Of a stretch of 64,000 nucleotides of DNA, positions 22,880 to 35,254 are shown piece after piece. How positions within the stretch are numbered: position 1 is the stretch's first letter; each line of letters opens with the position of its first letter. The notes beneath the pieces are model-generated. The model made no database searches and was not told where the DNA came from. It was given only the letters and a program-made list of their open reading frames with translations. The stretch spans positions 6,033,334 through 6,097,333 of the forward strand of contig JAQFVV010012405.1 of the NCBI GenBank assembly GCA_028023455.1, written 5' to 3'. Both the position numbers and the translations under genes were made by a program. This stretch comes from Epiperipatus broadwayi. Its lineage: Eukaryota > Onychophora > Udeonychophora > Euonychophora > Peripatidae.

Positions 22880-23770
22880 TTTCCGGGTAGTTGAAATAAT
22901 ACAAGAGTAAGATTATTATATAAAGGAAAGGGTAAGGATCATAGAAAGTTAAATAATTATAGAGCGATAGTGGTGACATCAGTTTTATATAAAAGTTTTC
23001 TCATATATGGTGGCTGGAAGAGTTGTAAAATGAATGGAAGAGAATAATGTAGTGGGGGAAATGCAAGGAGATTTTAGGTCAGATAGGCATATAGGAGCTA
23101 GTTTATTTGTAGTTACACAACTTATGGATATGAGTAGGAATTCAGGTAGATCATTAGATATGAGTTTTATAGATATAGAGAAGACATATGATAGAGTAAA
23201 TAGAAATACATTATGGGTAAGATTAGAAAATTTGGGAATGGATGAAGCTTTAATAAATATTATTAAAAATTATATGAAAATAATTACTATACTTATCTAT
23301 TAGAGGATATAGAATCAGTTAATGTTAAAAATGCAGTGGGACTAAGGCAAGGATACCCTATGTCACCTATTTTGTTTTTGTTGTATTTGAGTGAAATGGA
23401 GAAAGCAATAGAAAGACAAGGAAAAGGAATAGAGATACTGTTAATAAGTGGTAAGGGGGGAGTATATACTTTGTCGGATCTTTTTTTTTTGGATATCTTT
23501 TTATGTGCAAAAAGAAGAGAAGATATGGAAGCTATGCTGATGACATGTGCAAGGGTGGGTAAAGAGATGGGGATTAAATTTAGTGAAGAAAAGTCAAATA
23601 TAATGATGTTTAATACTGGAGAAAGAGAAGATGTAGAATTTTTATTGGGGGATATAAAGTTAAGTGTGGTGGATAGATATAGTTATTTGGGAATCATCTT
23701 AAGTAACCAGGGAAATTTCTTGGATGAATGGGAGAAAAAATTGGTAAATGAAGCAAACAAAAGATAGGGT
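22880..23770 (+). pseudogene. Reverse transcriptase domain of the LINE (broken, catalytic box lost)
   Basis: YKGKGKDHRKLNNYRAIVV (about 22920-22975) is the fingers block. MQGDFRSDRHIGASLFVVTQ and SFIDIEKTYDRVNR (about 23160-23205) hold the first catalytic aspartate. GLRQGYPMSPILF (about 23337-23375) is motif B. The expected YADD box reads LFFLDIF (about 23479-23500), so the catalytic pair is gone after slippage in a T run at 23481-23489. YSYLGIILSNQG (about 23678-23714) follows. The domain is recognisable but inactive. Confidence 0.8.
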
Positions 23771-24830
23771 TTGGTAAAGAAATTAACAGTGTTTTCATAT
23801 AATAAATATGATGTAGCTAGAATTGTATGGGAGTTGCAGTGGCAAGGTTAACATATGGTAATGATGTGTTATGTGTTAGTAAAGGGGTATTAGATTACTT
23901 AGAGAAATTACAAAGGAAAGTAGGAAGACATGCATTAGATGCAGAGGTGTGGAACAGCAAAGGAGGCAATTCAAGGAGAAATGGGATGGTCAAGTTTTCA
24001 TATAAGAGATGCAAAAAGTAAAATGAAAATGTTTGGTAGATTGCAGTTTATGGATAATAAAAGAATAGTCAAAATAGTATTTAATTGGGTTATGAGTAAA
24101 TGGCAGGCAACAAAATGGGTGAGAAAGGTAATGCAGTATGCAAAAGATTTGGATAAAGAATTTATATCAGTATACTTGTATAAAAGGTGGAATGGTTGTG
24201 TTAGGAGGATTGTTGAATGTTATAGTGGTAAGGAATGGGATAAAAGAATAGATGCATTAATAAAGAATAGGGAGTTGGAGAGATGGAGAACTAGTATGGA
24301 GAGTAAAAAGAGTTTAAATATATATAGAAGTAAACGGAACATTGGGTGAGAGTTAATTTATGATAATAGTAAGGAAAGTAGTTTATTGTTTAGGACTTGA
24401 ACGAGATCTTTAGCAACAAGAGAATATACATGTAAATGGAAAAATATGGGTGATTTAGGCTGCAAATTGTGTAAGGAAGGTATAGAAAATATTAGGCATC
24501 TGTTAATTGAATGTAAATGCTTGAAAGCAGAAAGGGTACAAATAATGAAGTTATGGGAGAATAAATATGAACAAAGTGATTATACAGAAAGTAGGTTATT
24601 GGTTTTTATGCTGGGTTTGGGAAAAGATAAGGGGGATTTAGATATGAAGGTCATAGAGTTGACAAAGATTATGTTGTGGAAATGGGATGGAGCAGATTAT
24701 GGGAAAACTTAGGGTGGGAAATGGAAGGGGAAAGTAAAGTGGCTAACAGGTTTCTTTGGGCATAATTGCTGAGAGATTCCTGACTCCATTTAAGAAGTCA
24801 CAGTACATCACATCACATCACATTACTGTT

Positions 24831-25784
24831 TTTAATAGCATATGTAAGCGTAGGAAGTGGTAATCATGTCATGTTTAGTGGTTAAATATGTAAGATAGTA
24901 ACTAAAGCAGGCTTTTGATGTAGAACAATTTTATCAAAATAAGTCACAATTAAAATTAAAACACCCATTATTGAAAAAAAAATGAAATGCTATTGACTCT
25001 TATACTAACGGAATTTTTTGAATTAATTATACATCCATTATAAATTGAAACACCAATTCTTATTAAAGGAATGCTACTGGTTTTAATGTTAACAAAATTT
25101 TTTTAATTAATTGGATGTAAAATTTCTTTTATTTTACGTTCTTTATTATTTCTTTCCAAATAAATAATTTTAGTGATACCAGAACTAAACAAATGACTAG
25201 TTTCTGTATCATGTTCATGATATAGAATTATATAAACTATTGAGTATAGCTCTGTTATGCAAATGAACATGCTGAATTAGACATTAAATTTGCATATGTT
25301 ACTCTATAAGTTCTAGTATTATCAATCTAGCAATTCAGAGTATAAACCAAATGGGCCGCATTTTCAAATTTATTAATTAGTCTGTTTAAAATTAAGACCT
25401 CTTTATTTATAATTTAAATTATTTTTCTGCACAAATTAGGACAATAGGTCATATCAATCCATGATTTTGTTTTTATGTTTACATGTATATATTTTTTATT
25501 TGCTTATCAAACATGATCTGTAATGCTATATGTTATGGTGATATGTGAACAAATTTAAAGTCTAGAATAGCTCAGCCTTTTCATCTAATTCATACTGTGT
25601 ACAATTCTTTATTTTCTGTATAAGAGAAGGAAATGGTTCCTTTATGTTAGAGCCAATAGCATTTATCTTAATAAGAACTTGTCTTCCAATCCATAATGGT
25701 ATATAATTAATTCAAAAAATGTCTATCAATATGAAAGTCAATAACATTCCTTTTTCCAATGTTTTACTTTATATTGGTGTATAG
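24831..25784. other. AT-rich stretch without a gene
   Basis: No gene, RNA or repeat was recognised. Confidence 0.35.
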
Positions 25785-26444
25785 CAGAGATGGAAAACTT
25801 CATGTCTGTATGAGTCATATGTTAAAGTTGAGATGTGTTTAAGAACTGCAATTAAAATGTTGTAGTATTCAACAGAAGTAAATATTTGACATGTGATTTC
25901 ATTAATTAATATGATATATTACTTGTACAAAACATCAAAAGAACAAAATGATTGTATCTGATTAGCTAGCAAGAACATTAAAATTTGGCTTGTAATTTTT
26001 GTTAAAGAAGCCTGCAATAGTTTTGAAATTGTCCATTTGTCAATTGTGCTTAATTTTTTCATTTTACAAACTTCATTGCATGATTTAAATAAAAGTTGAT
26101 GTTTGAAAATCAAAATAGAACATATTCAAAGACGTTTGAATTAAAACTGTGTAAAGAATAATAGTAACATCATTTGATATCCAAACAAAACTGAACTGAC
26201 AGGTTTGAACACTATGTTATATTTTCAGGAAATGGTAACTATAATCTCATTGAAGTTGATGATGGAAAGTCAATAAACAATCATTATAAAATTGTCACCT
26301 CAAAAGAACAAAGCTATGGTTTCAAAATAAAATATAAATACATCACGCTAATATAAATTTTGATTTTATTTCAAATGATTAGTGAGCAACATTGGACCAC
26401 TTAAAGTACCAAATGTGGCTCTTCAGCTGCAGTTTGTAGGCCTG
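25785..26444. mobile_element. Decayed hAT-type non-autonomous element
   Basis: The left end CAGAGATGGAAAACTTCATG and the right end, read inward, CAGGCCTACAAACTGCAGCT followed by GAAGAGCCACAT, match the typical hAT ends CAGGGGTGCACAAACTT...AAGAGCCACAT. Flanks are GTGTATAG (25777-25784) and GTATATAA (26445-26452), which differ at two positions by transitions, as an old 8-bp duplication would. The interior has no transposase frame; the minus-strand frame at 25919-26113 is fortuitous. Confidence 0.55.
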
Positions 26445-26526
26445 GTATATAATTTAGGATTGCTAAAATTAATTACAGCATCAGCTTTAACAAAAATGCT
26501 ATTTGTGGAATAACAATTTTTTGAAA

Positions 26527-27083
26527 TTTATTAGTCTATTTGTACTTTTATATTCGACTATTTTCATCATCTAATATGAATATTAAATGTCTTTAGAAAA
26601 ATAAAACTTTATTTAAATATTTCAAATTCATTCAACTGTTAGTAATAGCATACAAGTTAGTATATGCACACTGTTTTGAGAAGTATTTTTCTCTTCTCTT
26701 CTTCAGGTGTTGCTCACCTGACCAGTAACAGTACTAGCATGGGATTCAAACCTGAACCCTTAGATTCTTGAGTATTGAATTTTAAGATAATGCTCTAACC
26801 AACTGATGACTGGTTAGAATATTATCTTAAAATTCAATACTTAAGAATCTAAGAGTCCAGTTTTGAATTCCATGTTAGTACTGTCACTGGTCAGGTGATC
26901 AATACCTGAAGAAGAGGAGAAAAATAATACCTCTTGAAACATTGTGCATATACTAACCTATTTGATGTGTTATTACTAACAGTTGAATGTATTTGGAATA
27001 TTTAAATAAAGTTAAATTTTTCTAAAGACATTCAATACTCATATTAGATAATGAAAATAGTCTAATACAAAAATACAACTAAA
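26527..27083. mobile_element. Head-to-head inverted pair of tRNA-derived SINEs (family S2)
   Basis: Two copies of about 270 bp face outward from a centre near 26804-26812. Each starts with a tRNA-like head (A-box-like GGTTAGAGCATTAT, B-box-like GGTTTGAATCCC in the left copy), followed by a shared body with ACTGGTCAGGTGA, CACCTGAAGAAGAG, CTCTTGAAACATTGTG and CTAACAGTTGAATG, and ends near AATATTTAAATAAAG...AAAGACATT. The arms pair almost end to end. Further copies at 62876-63010 (minus) and 63410-63640 (plus) confirm a family with a real body. Confidence 0.75.
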
Positions 27084-28067
27084 ACACCATCATCACAAAC
27101 CTTCAGGAAAACATTATTAGTCTATTGGGTTTTTTTTTTAATTCTATTTTGTCATTAAAGTTACAAATGAATCGATGAAATTTGAATTAAGATTAAACTT
27201 TTTTCACATCCCACGTTAATTATAAACTCTTTCCAAAATTCTGCAATATTAAGATGAGTTGTACAATGAAAATTTTTAATATGTCAATGAAGTTTTTAAA
27301 CTTCGGGTTGGTTGAAATGATTAAACATCAATTTAAAAAAAAACCAGTTATTATATAGCAGAACATTACAGCAACAATTTGCTACTCCTTGTGAAATAGT
27401 TTATAGATTTATGTTTTTATTGAAAATAAAATAATGAAGAAATGTAAAGAAAGGCTATTTCCTGAAAAATAGCATGGCATAGTATTACTTGACATGGTGA
27501 GAATTAAGAATATTAAATTATTGAAAGTGAATATTATAAAGTCTCAGACTTCTGTACTCCTTCCTGCTTGCACACAATTTACCTGCAGCAGTCAGCACAG
27601 CTCTCAAATGGAATTAGTTGTAGATTTCAAAATTGCTCTGGATAAAAGCATTAATAATGATAATTATTATAAAAGAGGTGAATACTTTAATCAATAATTG
27701 TTGCAGATTTTCTAATAATAGGTTATGGAGCAAAAAATATTGAAATGTTTCTTAAAAGAAAAGATTATTGTATTAATTTTGAGAGAACTAATAATTGTAA
27801 CATTAAAAGATAGAAGGACAAATTTATATTCAATGTTTTCAGAAAACATTTCCTTACAGTGTGTATATCAAAATGTATCCTTTAGTAGCCCTTATCCCAT
27901 AGATATTTGCTCATGTAAAATTCCATAAGAAAACCCCTCGCTTAAGATCTATAATCAATTTTGAAGGAGCTATTATTATGGCACAGCAAAAATTGTTGTA
28001 GAATGGATCTTGAACTGAAATTTAGTTTTGGAAGTTTGACCATAAATTTTATCATTTGACTTATTAT
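27084..28067. other. AT-rich stretch without a recognised gene
   Basis: The part 27494-27930 holds two short open frames with slightly higher C content (for example LLPACTQFTCSSQHSSQ near 27560-27610), but no motif, and neither flank looks like a splice-bounded exon with a known domain. Confidence 0.3.
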
Positions 28068-28300
28068 TTGAGTTCGAGATACTTGAGTCTGGCATATTTA
28101 TATATAAATTTAAGCATAGAAGAAGTGGGTCCCATCTTTTTCTGATAGTTTTGACTTGTGTTTTAGAATTAAGGGTTCCACGTGCAGTTATTGTTACATC
28201 TGATTGGCTATCATATAAGCATTTTTAAATCGCATCTCCCGAATGTTTTTAGCCTTTCACATTATTACTTTGTCAATTGCTTGTGCTTAATAAATTTAAT
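28068..28300 (-). repeat. Single arm of the foldback family at 2226-2844
   Basis: CTTGAGTCTGGCATATTTAT, AGAAGTGGGTCCCATC, TTGACTTGTG and TGATTGGCTATCATA match the right arm of the 2.2-2.8 kb element. The copy continues through GCTTGTGCTTAATAAATTTA, matching the far left end of that element in reverse complement. Only one arm is present. Confidence 0.7.
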
Positions 28301-29282
28301 ATATTTACATTTGATTTCAAAATAAGCGAAAATTAGTAACAATACAAAATGGCTTCTTAAGGTGTCACTGAACTCTATGGCTCTATAAATAAATGATTTA
28401 ATCCATAGTATCATTCAGGACTTTTTGAATCAAAGCACTAAGGACTGTTAAAGAATTTATTTCCTTTAAAATATTTTTACATTGGATAAATAATAATTTT
28501 TTGCTACTTCTTAATGAGATATTTGTGTAATAATTACAAGCTGATCCATAGGTTTGACTATTAGTGATGCTACATTTAGTTTAGCTATTGTCCATTTTGG
28601 AAACGAGATTATTCAGCTTTTATATACTAATAAGCATATTATAAATGCTAGATGTGTTGATGACATTTCCTTTTTTGTATGTGCTCTCATAAGCTTATTC
28701 AGATAATTTTTAATAATTTAAACATAATGCCTCAAATTAAGTGAATGAAGAAAATCTATTAAATTTTTAGATTTAAAATTAGAAAGACAATGTAATGCTA
28801 TCGATTGGAAGATGTGTGCACAGCCAATAAATATTAGAAATTATGTTTATTCGTTTTCAAAAATTCCATTTCTCTACAAAATAGCAGGTTTAAAAGTATT
28901 TTTAATTATAAATTTGCAAATTTAAATCTGATAAAAATAATAACACAGAGAATTATAAAAAATGATTTGATCAAAATTTGATATTCTAAAATCAGGATTG
29001 ATAAGCAAGTAAAAATTAAAAACTTTTATTACAATACAGGATTGATATGACTTATATTCATAATTTGCACAATAAAATAATCCTAATTATGAATAAAGAG
29101 TTTAATATTGATTTTTGATAGTCTTGGTATTTAAATAGATTAATTAATAATTTAAGGGTAAACTTGGAAATGAAAATAAGGGATAGTTGTTTTATGTCTG
29201 GCCTACCAGATGTGTAATGCTCGATATGATGGGAAGATACTGACAAATTTAAAATCTATAATAGTTTAGCATATTTACTTAC
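28301..29282. other. AT-rich stretch without a gene
   Basis: No gene, RNA or repeat was recognised. Confidence 0.35.
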
Positions 29283-29297
29283 AAAGTAGATCTAAAA

Positions 29298-29388
29298 AGT
29301 CAAGCATTGGTGGCCTAGCAGTTAGTATAGCTGCCTTCCAAGCAGCTGGCCCGGGTTTGCTTCCTGTCAATGCATTGACATATGAGGG
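29298..29388 (+). mobile_element. tRNA-only SINE, Gly(TCC)-like copy
   Basis: GCATTGGTGGCCTAGCAGTT is followed by an anticodon arm GCTGC-CTTCCAA-GCAGC (anticodon TCC, glycine), then GGCCCGGGTTTGCTTCC. It is the copy closest to a tRNA-Gly gene, but the acceptor stem pairs poorly and the T-loop is altered. Direct repeats AAAGTAGATCTAAAA (29283-29297) and AAAGTAGACCTAAAA (29389-29403) delimit it, so it is a retroposed insertion and not a resident tRNA gene. Confidence 0.85.
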
Positions 29389-29403
29389 AAAGTAGACCTA
29401 AAA

Positions 29404-30454
29404 TAAGTACAGTATATAATTCTGTATTTTTTTGAACAAGAGAAAGAACCTAGACATTGTTTTAAAGCTGCTGATACCAAAATTATTAATTTGGAGAGAA
29501 ATAATAATAATTGGTAAAATTAAAAAAAAAAATTCTTAGCATAGGTACTTTGTGATTAGCACTGCTTTCCGCCATATTGATTCTAATACTTTTAGATTTA
29601 TTTTTTTATTGAAGATTAGTAAAAAAAATATTATGAAGAAGAAATTTGTATTTAAAAAATGAATTTTTGAACTCAATTTAATTTTAAATAAATTATTACC
29701 AATACAATAGAAATTGAAGACGTTTTGGGATAAAAAAATTAGGTACAAAAGCAATTTTTGATGTTTAGTTTTATTTAATTCTAAATTTTTTATTTATATT
29801 GTATTCAGAATACTAATCCCATTTTTAAAATATAAAGTTTGATAAACCTAAACTGATACTCAATATATTTGCAAAGTTAAAATCAATATGGTGGAAAGCA
29901 GAACTAACCCCAAAGTATCTTTGGTAATGTTAGAGTCAACAATATTTCCTTTTAGTAAGAACTGGTGTTTCATTTTATAATGGACCAACAATTAATTCAA
30001 AAAATTGTTTTAATGTAAGAGCCAATAACATTCTTTCTTTTTCAAATAACTGGTTTTTAAATTTATATTTAAGTTTACTGAAATTAATCGTATAGTTTTG
30101 CTTTGACAACAGTTCTCTGCATTGAAATCCTAGTTTAGCAATTTTTTGAAGTTTATTACATTATTATTTTTTAAATTTCCGTAAACTATTGTGAAATATA
30201 ATTTTACATTTTACTATGGTTTAAATATTTTCCATTTATATATTATAGTAATATTTAAACAAATGTGAAATGTTGAATTATATTTCACAAAAATGTATGA
30301 CAATTAATAAGTATGTCATTATGAATATGGGTTTTCAATGCAGCATATTTTTATTAAATCTAAACTAGATTTTTATTAGAGTGAATTTTTATATATACTC
30401 ATTATAAATAAAAATATAAGAACTTGTCAAAGTGAACACTATTGGCTCATACAC
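29404..30454. other. AT-rich stretch without a gene
   Basis: The minus-strand open frame 29536-29754 is low-complexity in content. No repeat was recognised. Confidence 0.35.
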
Positions 30455-31375
30455 TGACAACATGTTTTTCATTATAGCAGCATAAATTATTACCATTTCC
30501 ATGTCACTCATTGTAAGTTTTAATTAAAAATAATAGATGCCAGATGATAGTACTTATTAAATGTCTATCCTGTGCTTTACTATCCAATATTCCAGATTAT
30601 CAGTGAGGAATTTGGATCTTAGACCAATGCATCTAGACCTTTAGGATTTAATATCCCCCTTGTTCCAGTATCTATTTTGTACTTCTCTGTTATATTATCA
30701 AGATATCAGCCCAAATTAAGAAGATATGTAAATGCTTTCATTCTAAGCAAACTTGCTTGCATGGTTATATAGCTCTGAAATCGGTTGAGCTTCTCTGTTA
30801 GGGGCACCTTCATTTTTCAATGAGTATGGGTACCTCTATCTTTTGACCAGGATTTGATATAAAGCAATAAAATATCATCCAAATTCCAACATGTGACTTT
30901 AGCTCACATATTAATGTTAAAGTAGCATAATTTTTCACCATTTCTATGCCACTAACTGTAGGCTTTAATAAATAAAAAACTAATCCCCAAAATATTGAGA
31001 GTATGGACTGGTTTTAGATCTATATAACTATGCAAACAATTTGGCTTAAATTGAAAACATTTGCATGGTTTTTTTAAATTTGGTCTGATAGTTTAATAGT
31101 ATATCAGAAAGATAAAAAACAGACACTGGAATAATGGTGCATTAGATACTAAAAGTTCAGGTGCACTGGCCTATGATCTAAAGCTTTTCACTGATGAAAA
31201 CTATAAGTATAAAATTAGTCTAAAGGTATTGGATAAGCCAGCATAGGATAGGGATTTAGTAAGCACTATAATCTGTCATCTATTATTACTTAATAAAACA
31301 TCAGTGAATGACGTAGAAATGGTAAAAAAAATATGCTGCTGTTATAACAATACATAAGCTAAAGTCATGTGATGA
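30455..31375. mobile_element. Large foldback element, about 0.9 kb (family H)
   Basis: The left part (TATAGCAGCATAAATTATTA, CCATTTCCATGTCACTCA, GATGCCAGATGATAG) recurs inverted at the right (GACAGATTATAGTGCTTACT region, 31230-31350). The middle has words also found in family G, such as GATCTAAAGCTTTTCACTGA and TTTAGATCTATATAACTATG. A second partial left arm lies inside at about 30900-30985, so the element is nested or rearranged. It appears to be a diverged sister of family G. Confidence 0.6.
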
Positions 31376-31710
31376 AGTCAGATGATATTTTATTGGTTTA
31401 TATGGCTTACGTTAATTATACACAAAGCCGGTTACTTTATACTTCTTATTACATCTCTCCAGACAAACAATTTTTGTATCAACATTGTATGAACAAATTA
31501 CCAAGTCCTTTCTAGAGTTCAGATAATGTAAAACTGTGTGCACTGTTGGTTTTAACCCTATTATACTGTACCAGGAACTGGGGCTCAAACTAATTCAAAC
31601 CCATAAGTTGGAGTGATGTCCCAATGGTTATTTCTGGTATTTATTAAAGCTTTTCTCATCTCAGAACATATTTTTATTTGTATCTATGATATCTTGGTAT
31701 TATTTCTATT
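31376..31710. other. AT-rich stretch without a gene
   Basis: Nothing was recognised. Confidence 0.35.
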
Positions 31711-31888
31711 ATGACATATTACTCTGGTGATGTAGTATTCTAAGTTTGTGATATGTTTAAAATAATACTTCCAAGGAATGTTTGGACAAACTTAATCAAA
31801 AACATTTGTCTACAGATTCTATGGAGGCATTATTTTAAACATATTGCATACTTAGAATAAAAAGTCACTGGGAATATGTCATACCATG
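31711..31888. mobile_element. Short inverted-repeat element, arms of about 85 bp
   Basis: ATGACATATTACTCTGG...TATTCTAAGTTTGTGATATG and GTTTAAAATAATACTTCCAA on the left pair with the right half ending in GAATATGTCAT. The left-end block recurs inverted at about 32498-32545, so this is a small family. Confidence 0.6.
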
Positions 31889-33828
31889 TGTAATATGAAA
31901 ATTCAAATCATAAAGAAAAAATGAAGACATATATTCATTATAGAAAAAGAAATAATGACATTATGATACTAAATAAAACAGGTACTTGTGAATTGTACCT
32001 TGTAGTATGACACTTCGAGTCATCATTTTGGATCCCTCCCAGCATAGTATAAACTTTGTGCCACCATAAACATCCAGCATGAGTAATACCAAACATTGGA
32101 TTTTTTAAAAAAATCTCATTTCCAATAAAGAAGAGATTTATTCATTATGGAAAAAGAAGAATTATGAAAAGGTATCCCGAAACATTTTTAAAATGGTGAG
32201 CTGTAATAAAATTTTAACTGCAAGTTTAATACTATATTTTTTATTTTTTAAAAAAAACTTAAAGTATATAAAGTTTTAGCTGTAGTGTATTTTTAAATAT
32301 AAAATAGTATTACTTACAAATGATGTGAGCGATTTATTATATTGTGGGGGGGGGGAGTCACACTGTGGTTGATTGAACCATTTAATATCATCTAAAATGA
32401 AAAAAGGGTCATTTTATTTAACATGGATTAGTCATGTCCGGATTCTTGGTTGCCATGATAACATAAATGAAAACTTTGAATAAATATTGCCAGATGCAAA
32501 CATTACCAGAGTAATATGTCATAGCAGGAATAATACCAAAGTACCATATCTATTTTTGATAATCAGTCATCATAACTATATGCTAATTAATAAATATGGA
32601 TGTCACTTTCCTATGGAAAGACTATTCTGGATGATCCACTATTCAATCACCTTCATAGTTAACTGTTTACATGCCAGCTAAATACTCAGCCTGAACTTGT
32701 TTTTCTGGAGATAAAAAGTATTGCTGTTTGTAATTAAATGAGATTGAAATGGCACAGTATAGCTATACTTTTATTATTCATATTTATTTTTTTAAAAATC
32801 ACATACACACTAACAAATAAACTACATATAACCTAAACCATTATTTACAAATAATATGTGAACATATAATAAACAACCAAAAAATATTTAAGTATATTTA
32901 TTATATGCAGAAAGAATGAGTATAAGGGTAAACAAAATATTATTAAATATAATTTATATGTAATAAAATTCTAATATAGTAATCTAATGACCTCAATAAT
33001 ATACAATAATGAAGGCCTATATAATAAATTAATGAACTCTTATGATTTCTAAATATTCAGTATAATTTAAATATTATATATTTTTATATAGATATATACA
33101 AAATAATTTAAAGTTCAAAATCCTTTGAAGATTATGTTTGAAATACCATAGTGTTTCTTGTTGTACATAAATGGATATTGCGTTTAAATCCAGGTAAGTT
33201 CTAACTTAATAGCATTCAAAATTCTATCCACTTTGACAATGTTTACAATTTTTAAATAAAGTATTCCATAATTAAAACATCACATTAATATTGCATTCTT
33301 TAGTAACAACAACAACACTTATCAATTATTATATATTCTATTTATTATACTGTAGCATTTAAATTATATTCCATAATAAGATGATTTTTATCCAATGTTA
33401 TGTGGATTCTCAAAAAACATGAAGTCTTTTGAGAAAATGTTTATTAGCTTATCACGTCATATTTATGATTAAAAATTTAAAGAATATTATTAATATTCAC
33501 AGCACACAGACTTTACATAGTTTATTTATTGAGATAAAAATTGAGAGAAAGCACCCAAACTAAAATCAGGGACTTCAATAGTTTTCTTCTGATGCTGTTA
33601 TATTTATGTCATTATCTTAGATATTGTTTCCATGGCATAACTCAAATTCAGCTCATCTCCAAGGTCTCTATTATAAAGAGTTAAATATATACATATATTC
33701 ACTCAATAAAAAGTTCTTGCAAATATACCAGCATTCCATTATGTGAAAATATTTTCTTAACTTTGTATTAATAATATACAACATGTTTTTAAGATAATAA
33801 AAAAATGCAAATTAAAAATACATTTTTT
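31889..33828. other. AT-rich stretch, one repeat fragment, no gene
   Basis: The fragment at about 32490-32550 is an inverted piece of the preceding element (CCAGAGTAATATGTCATAG, GGAATAATACCAAAG). A G run lies at 32345-32355. The rest shows nothing, and the open frame 32487-32681 overlaps the fragment. Confidence 0.4.
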
Positions 33829-33915
33829 CATATGTCAAATGTGTTGACCAGGAAGTGAACCTGGGCCAGCTGCTTGGAAGGCAGCTATACTAACCACTAA
33901 GCCATCAACCCTTGA
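33829..33915 (-). mobile_element. tRNA-only SINE, Gly(TCC)-like copy
   Basis: On the minus strand the anticodon arm is GCTGC-CTTCCAA-GCAGC (TCC) and the T arm region reads CCCAGGTTCACTTCC. Flanks AAAATACATTTTTT and AAAACACATTTTT look like a target duplication with one difference. It is the same subfamily as the copy at 29298. Confidence 0.75.
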
Positions 33916-34429
33916 CAAAAACACATTTTTAAAATCATATTTTAAATAAAATACAGATATTCCTTTTATATAGTTATTTGATACTTTTAAATACCTATTT
34001 TAAATAATTAAATATTTTAAAGCAATGTTTTTTTAAAAATATGTATAATTTAATTCTGTACAATCATATTGAGATATAAATACACACACATGCATCATAC
34101 TTCTAAGAATCATTTCGATAGTATGATTCTTCTCTTTCGTCAGCTAATTTTAAATAATAATTATCTATCTTATTTGCAGTAAATAAAATTATTAAGATGT
34201 AATTGATTTTATTATCACTATTATATAAAGTCATTTGAATATCTCTATTAATTTATCACTAACATAATATATATCCATCATTAACTTTATTATGCGTAAG
34301 AATAAAATGTTAATTTTAAAGTTTATTGTCATGATACAAAAATAAACTAACATTTTGATGCAGTATTTCTTAAAATACATACACCACATGATCACTATTT
34401 CTTATGCTAGCCCATTACTGTTATTAAAA
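33916..34429. other. AT-rich stretch without a gene
   Basis: Nothing was recognised. Confidence 0.35.
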
Positions 34430-34959
34430 CAGGCAAAACTATCCATATAGTAGTGCCACTCAGGTCTAACCAGAGTGATCAATGGATGCCAGAAGGCTTG
34501 TGCATAAAATCCCTATCTAATGCATACTCATCCAATATCCGCAGACTAGTTTAGTGGTTTAACACCAATCCTGCCTAATAGGATAGTGGTGGCTATGGTT
34601 GTTAAAGAGCCAAAGACACCAAAATGTATGGGTACTGAACTGGGTTCAGACCCATATGACTATATAAGTTATTGAGCTTAGATTGAAAATATTAGATTCT
34701 GTTTTCAATTTTATTCTCATAGTTTTGTAGTTAAGTAGAGATAAGAGGTGGCTGCTGGAGGGTTACATTAGATCCTAAGATCTAGGTGCAGTGCTCTCAG
34801 ATCCAAAGCTCCTCACTGACGAAGGCTACAAGCCAGAAACTAGTCTGGGGATATTGGATGAGTAGGCATTAGATAGGAATTTTATGCACAAGCCTTATGG
34901 CATCCATTGATTACTTTGGTTGGCACTGGGTGGCACTACTATATGGAGAGTTTTGCCTG
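34430..34959. mobile_element. Complete foldback element of family G, about 530 bp
   Basis: Ends CAGGCAAAACTATCCATATA and CTATATGGAGAGTTTTGCCTG pair. Arms continue through AGTGATCAATGGATGCCAGA and CTTGTGCATAAAATCCCTAT and their complements near 34850-34920. The middle holds GGTGGCTATGGTTGTTAAAG and AGAGGTGGCTGCTGGAGGG. If the pairing is extended outward (AACAGGC / GCCTGTT), both ends abut TTAA. The deleted copy at 36187 also abuts TTAA on both sides, which would fit a piggyBac-like target, although the tips are not a piggyBac signature I can confirm. Confidence 0.8.
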
Positions 34960-35254
34960 TTTTAAAATACATACACCATCTTGCATTAGGATTTGTTGTT
35001 ATTACAGTTTACTAACAAGATAAATCATTTGATTTATTTTAAACTAGTTTAGAATTAATATAAAATAAGCTAACATTTTTTATGAATATAATGATTTCCA
35101 AGTTTAAACTCAAGCCATGATAGTACAAGATATATATATTAAAGAAGTGAAAAGTAGAATTTCATTGTCCACAATAACAAGTTTAGTGATATGATAATTC
35201 AATCATACCTCTTTTCTACTCTTTAGTGCATGGGCATTTTGTGGTTGGCAATAA

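Larger units (their letters stand above)
21290..24830 (+). mobile_element. Long LINE relic, endonuclease to zinc-finger C-terminus, with CATCA-repeat tail
   Basis: Ordered remnants in all three plus frames over 3.5 kb: APE endonuclease, reverse transcriptase, and a C-terminal domain with QGEMGWSSFHIRDAKSKM (about 23965-24020) and the cysteine-histidine motif CKLC...HLLIEC (about 24461-24513). The same C-terminal order occurs in a LINE group known from ticks and other invertebrates. The 3' end at about 24803-24826 is a run of CATCA units, a tail type seen in several non-LTR clades. Frame breaks are moderate and base composition is A/G-rich on the sense strand, so this copy is younger than the minus-strand relic at 400-1240. 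Antisense open frames at 21642-21920 and 22035-22403 are shadows of this element. Confidence 0.85.

Noticed and set aside
29298-29388. Functional tRNA-Gly(TCC) gene
   Set aside because: Flanking target duplications, altered T-loop and weak acceptor stem show a retroposed SINE.
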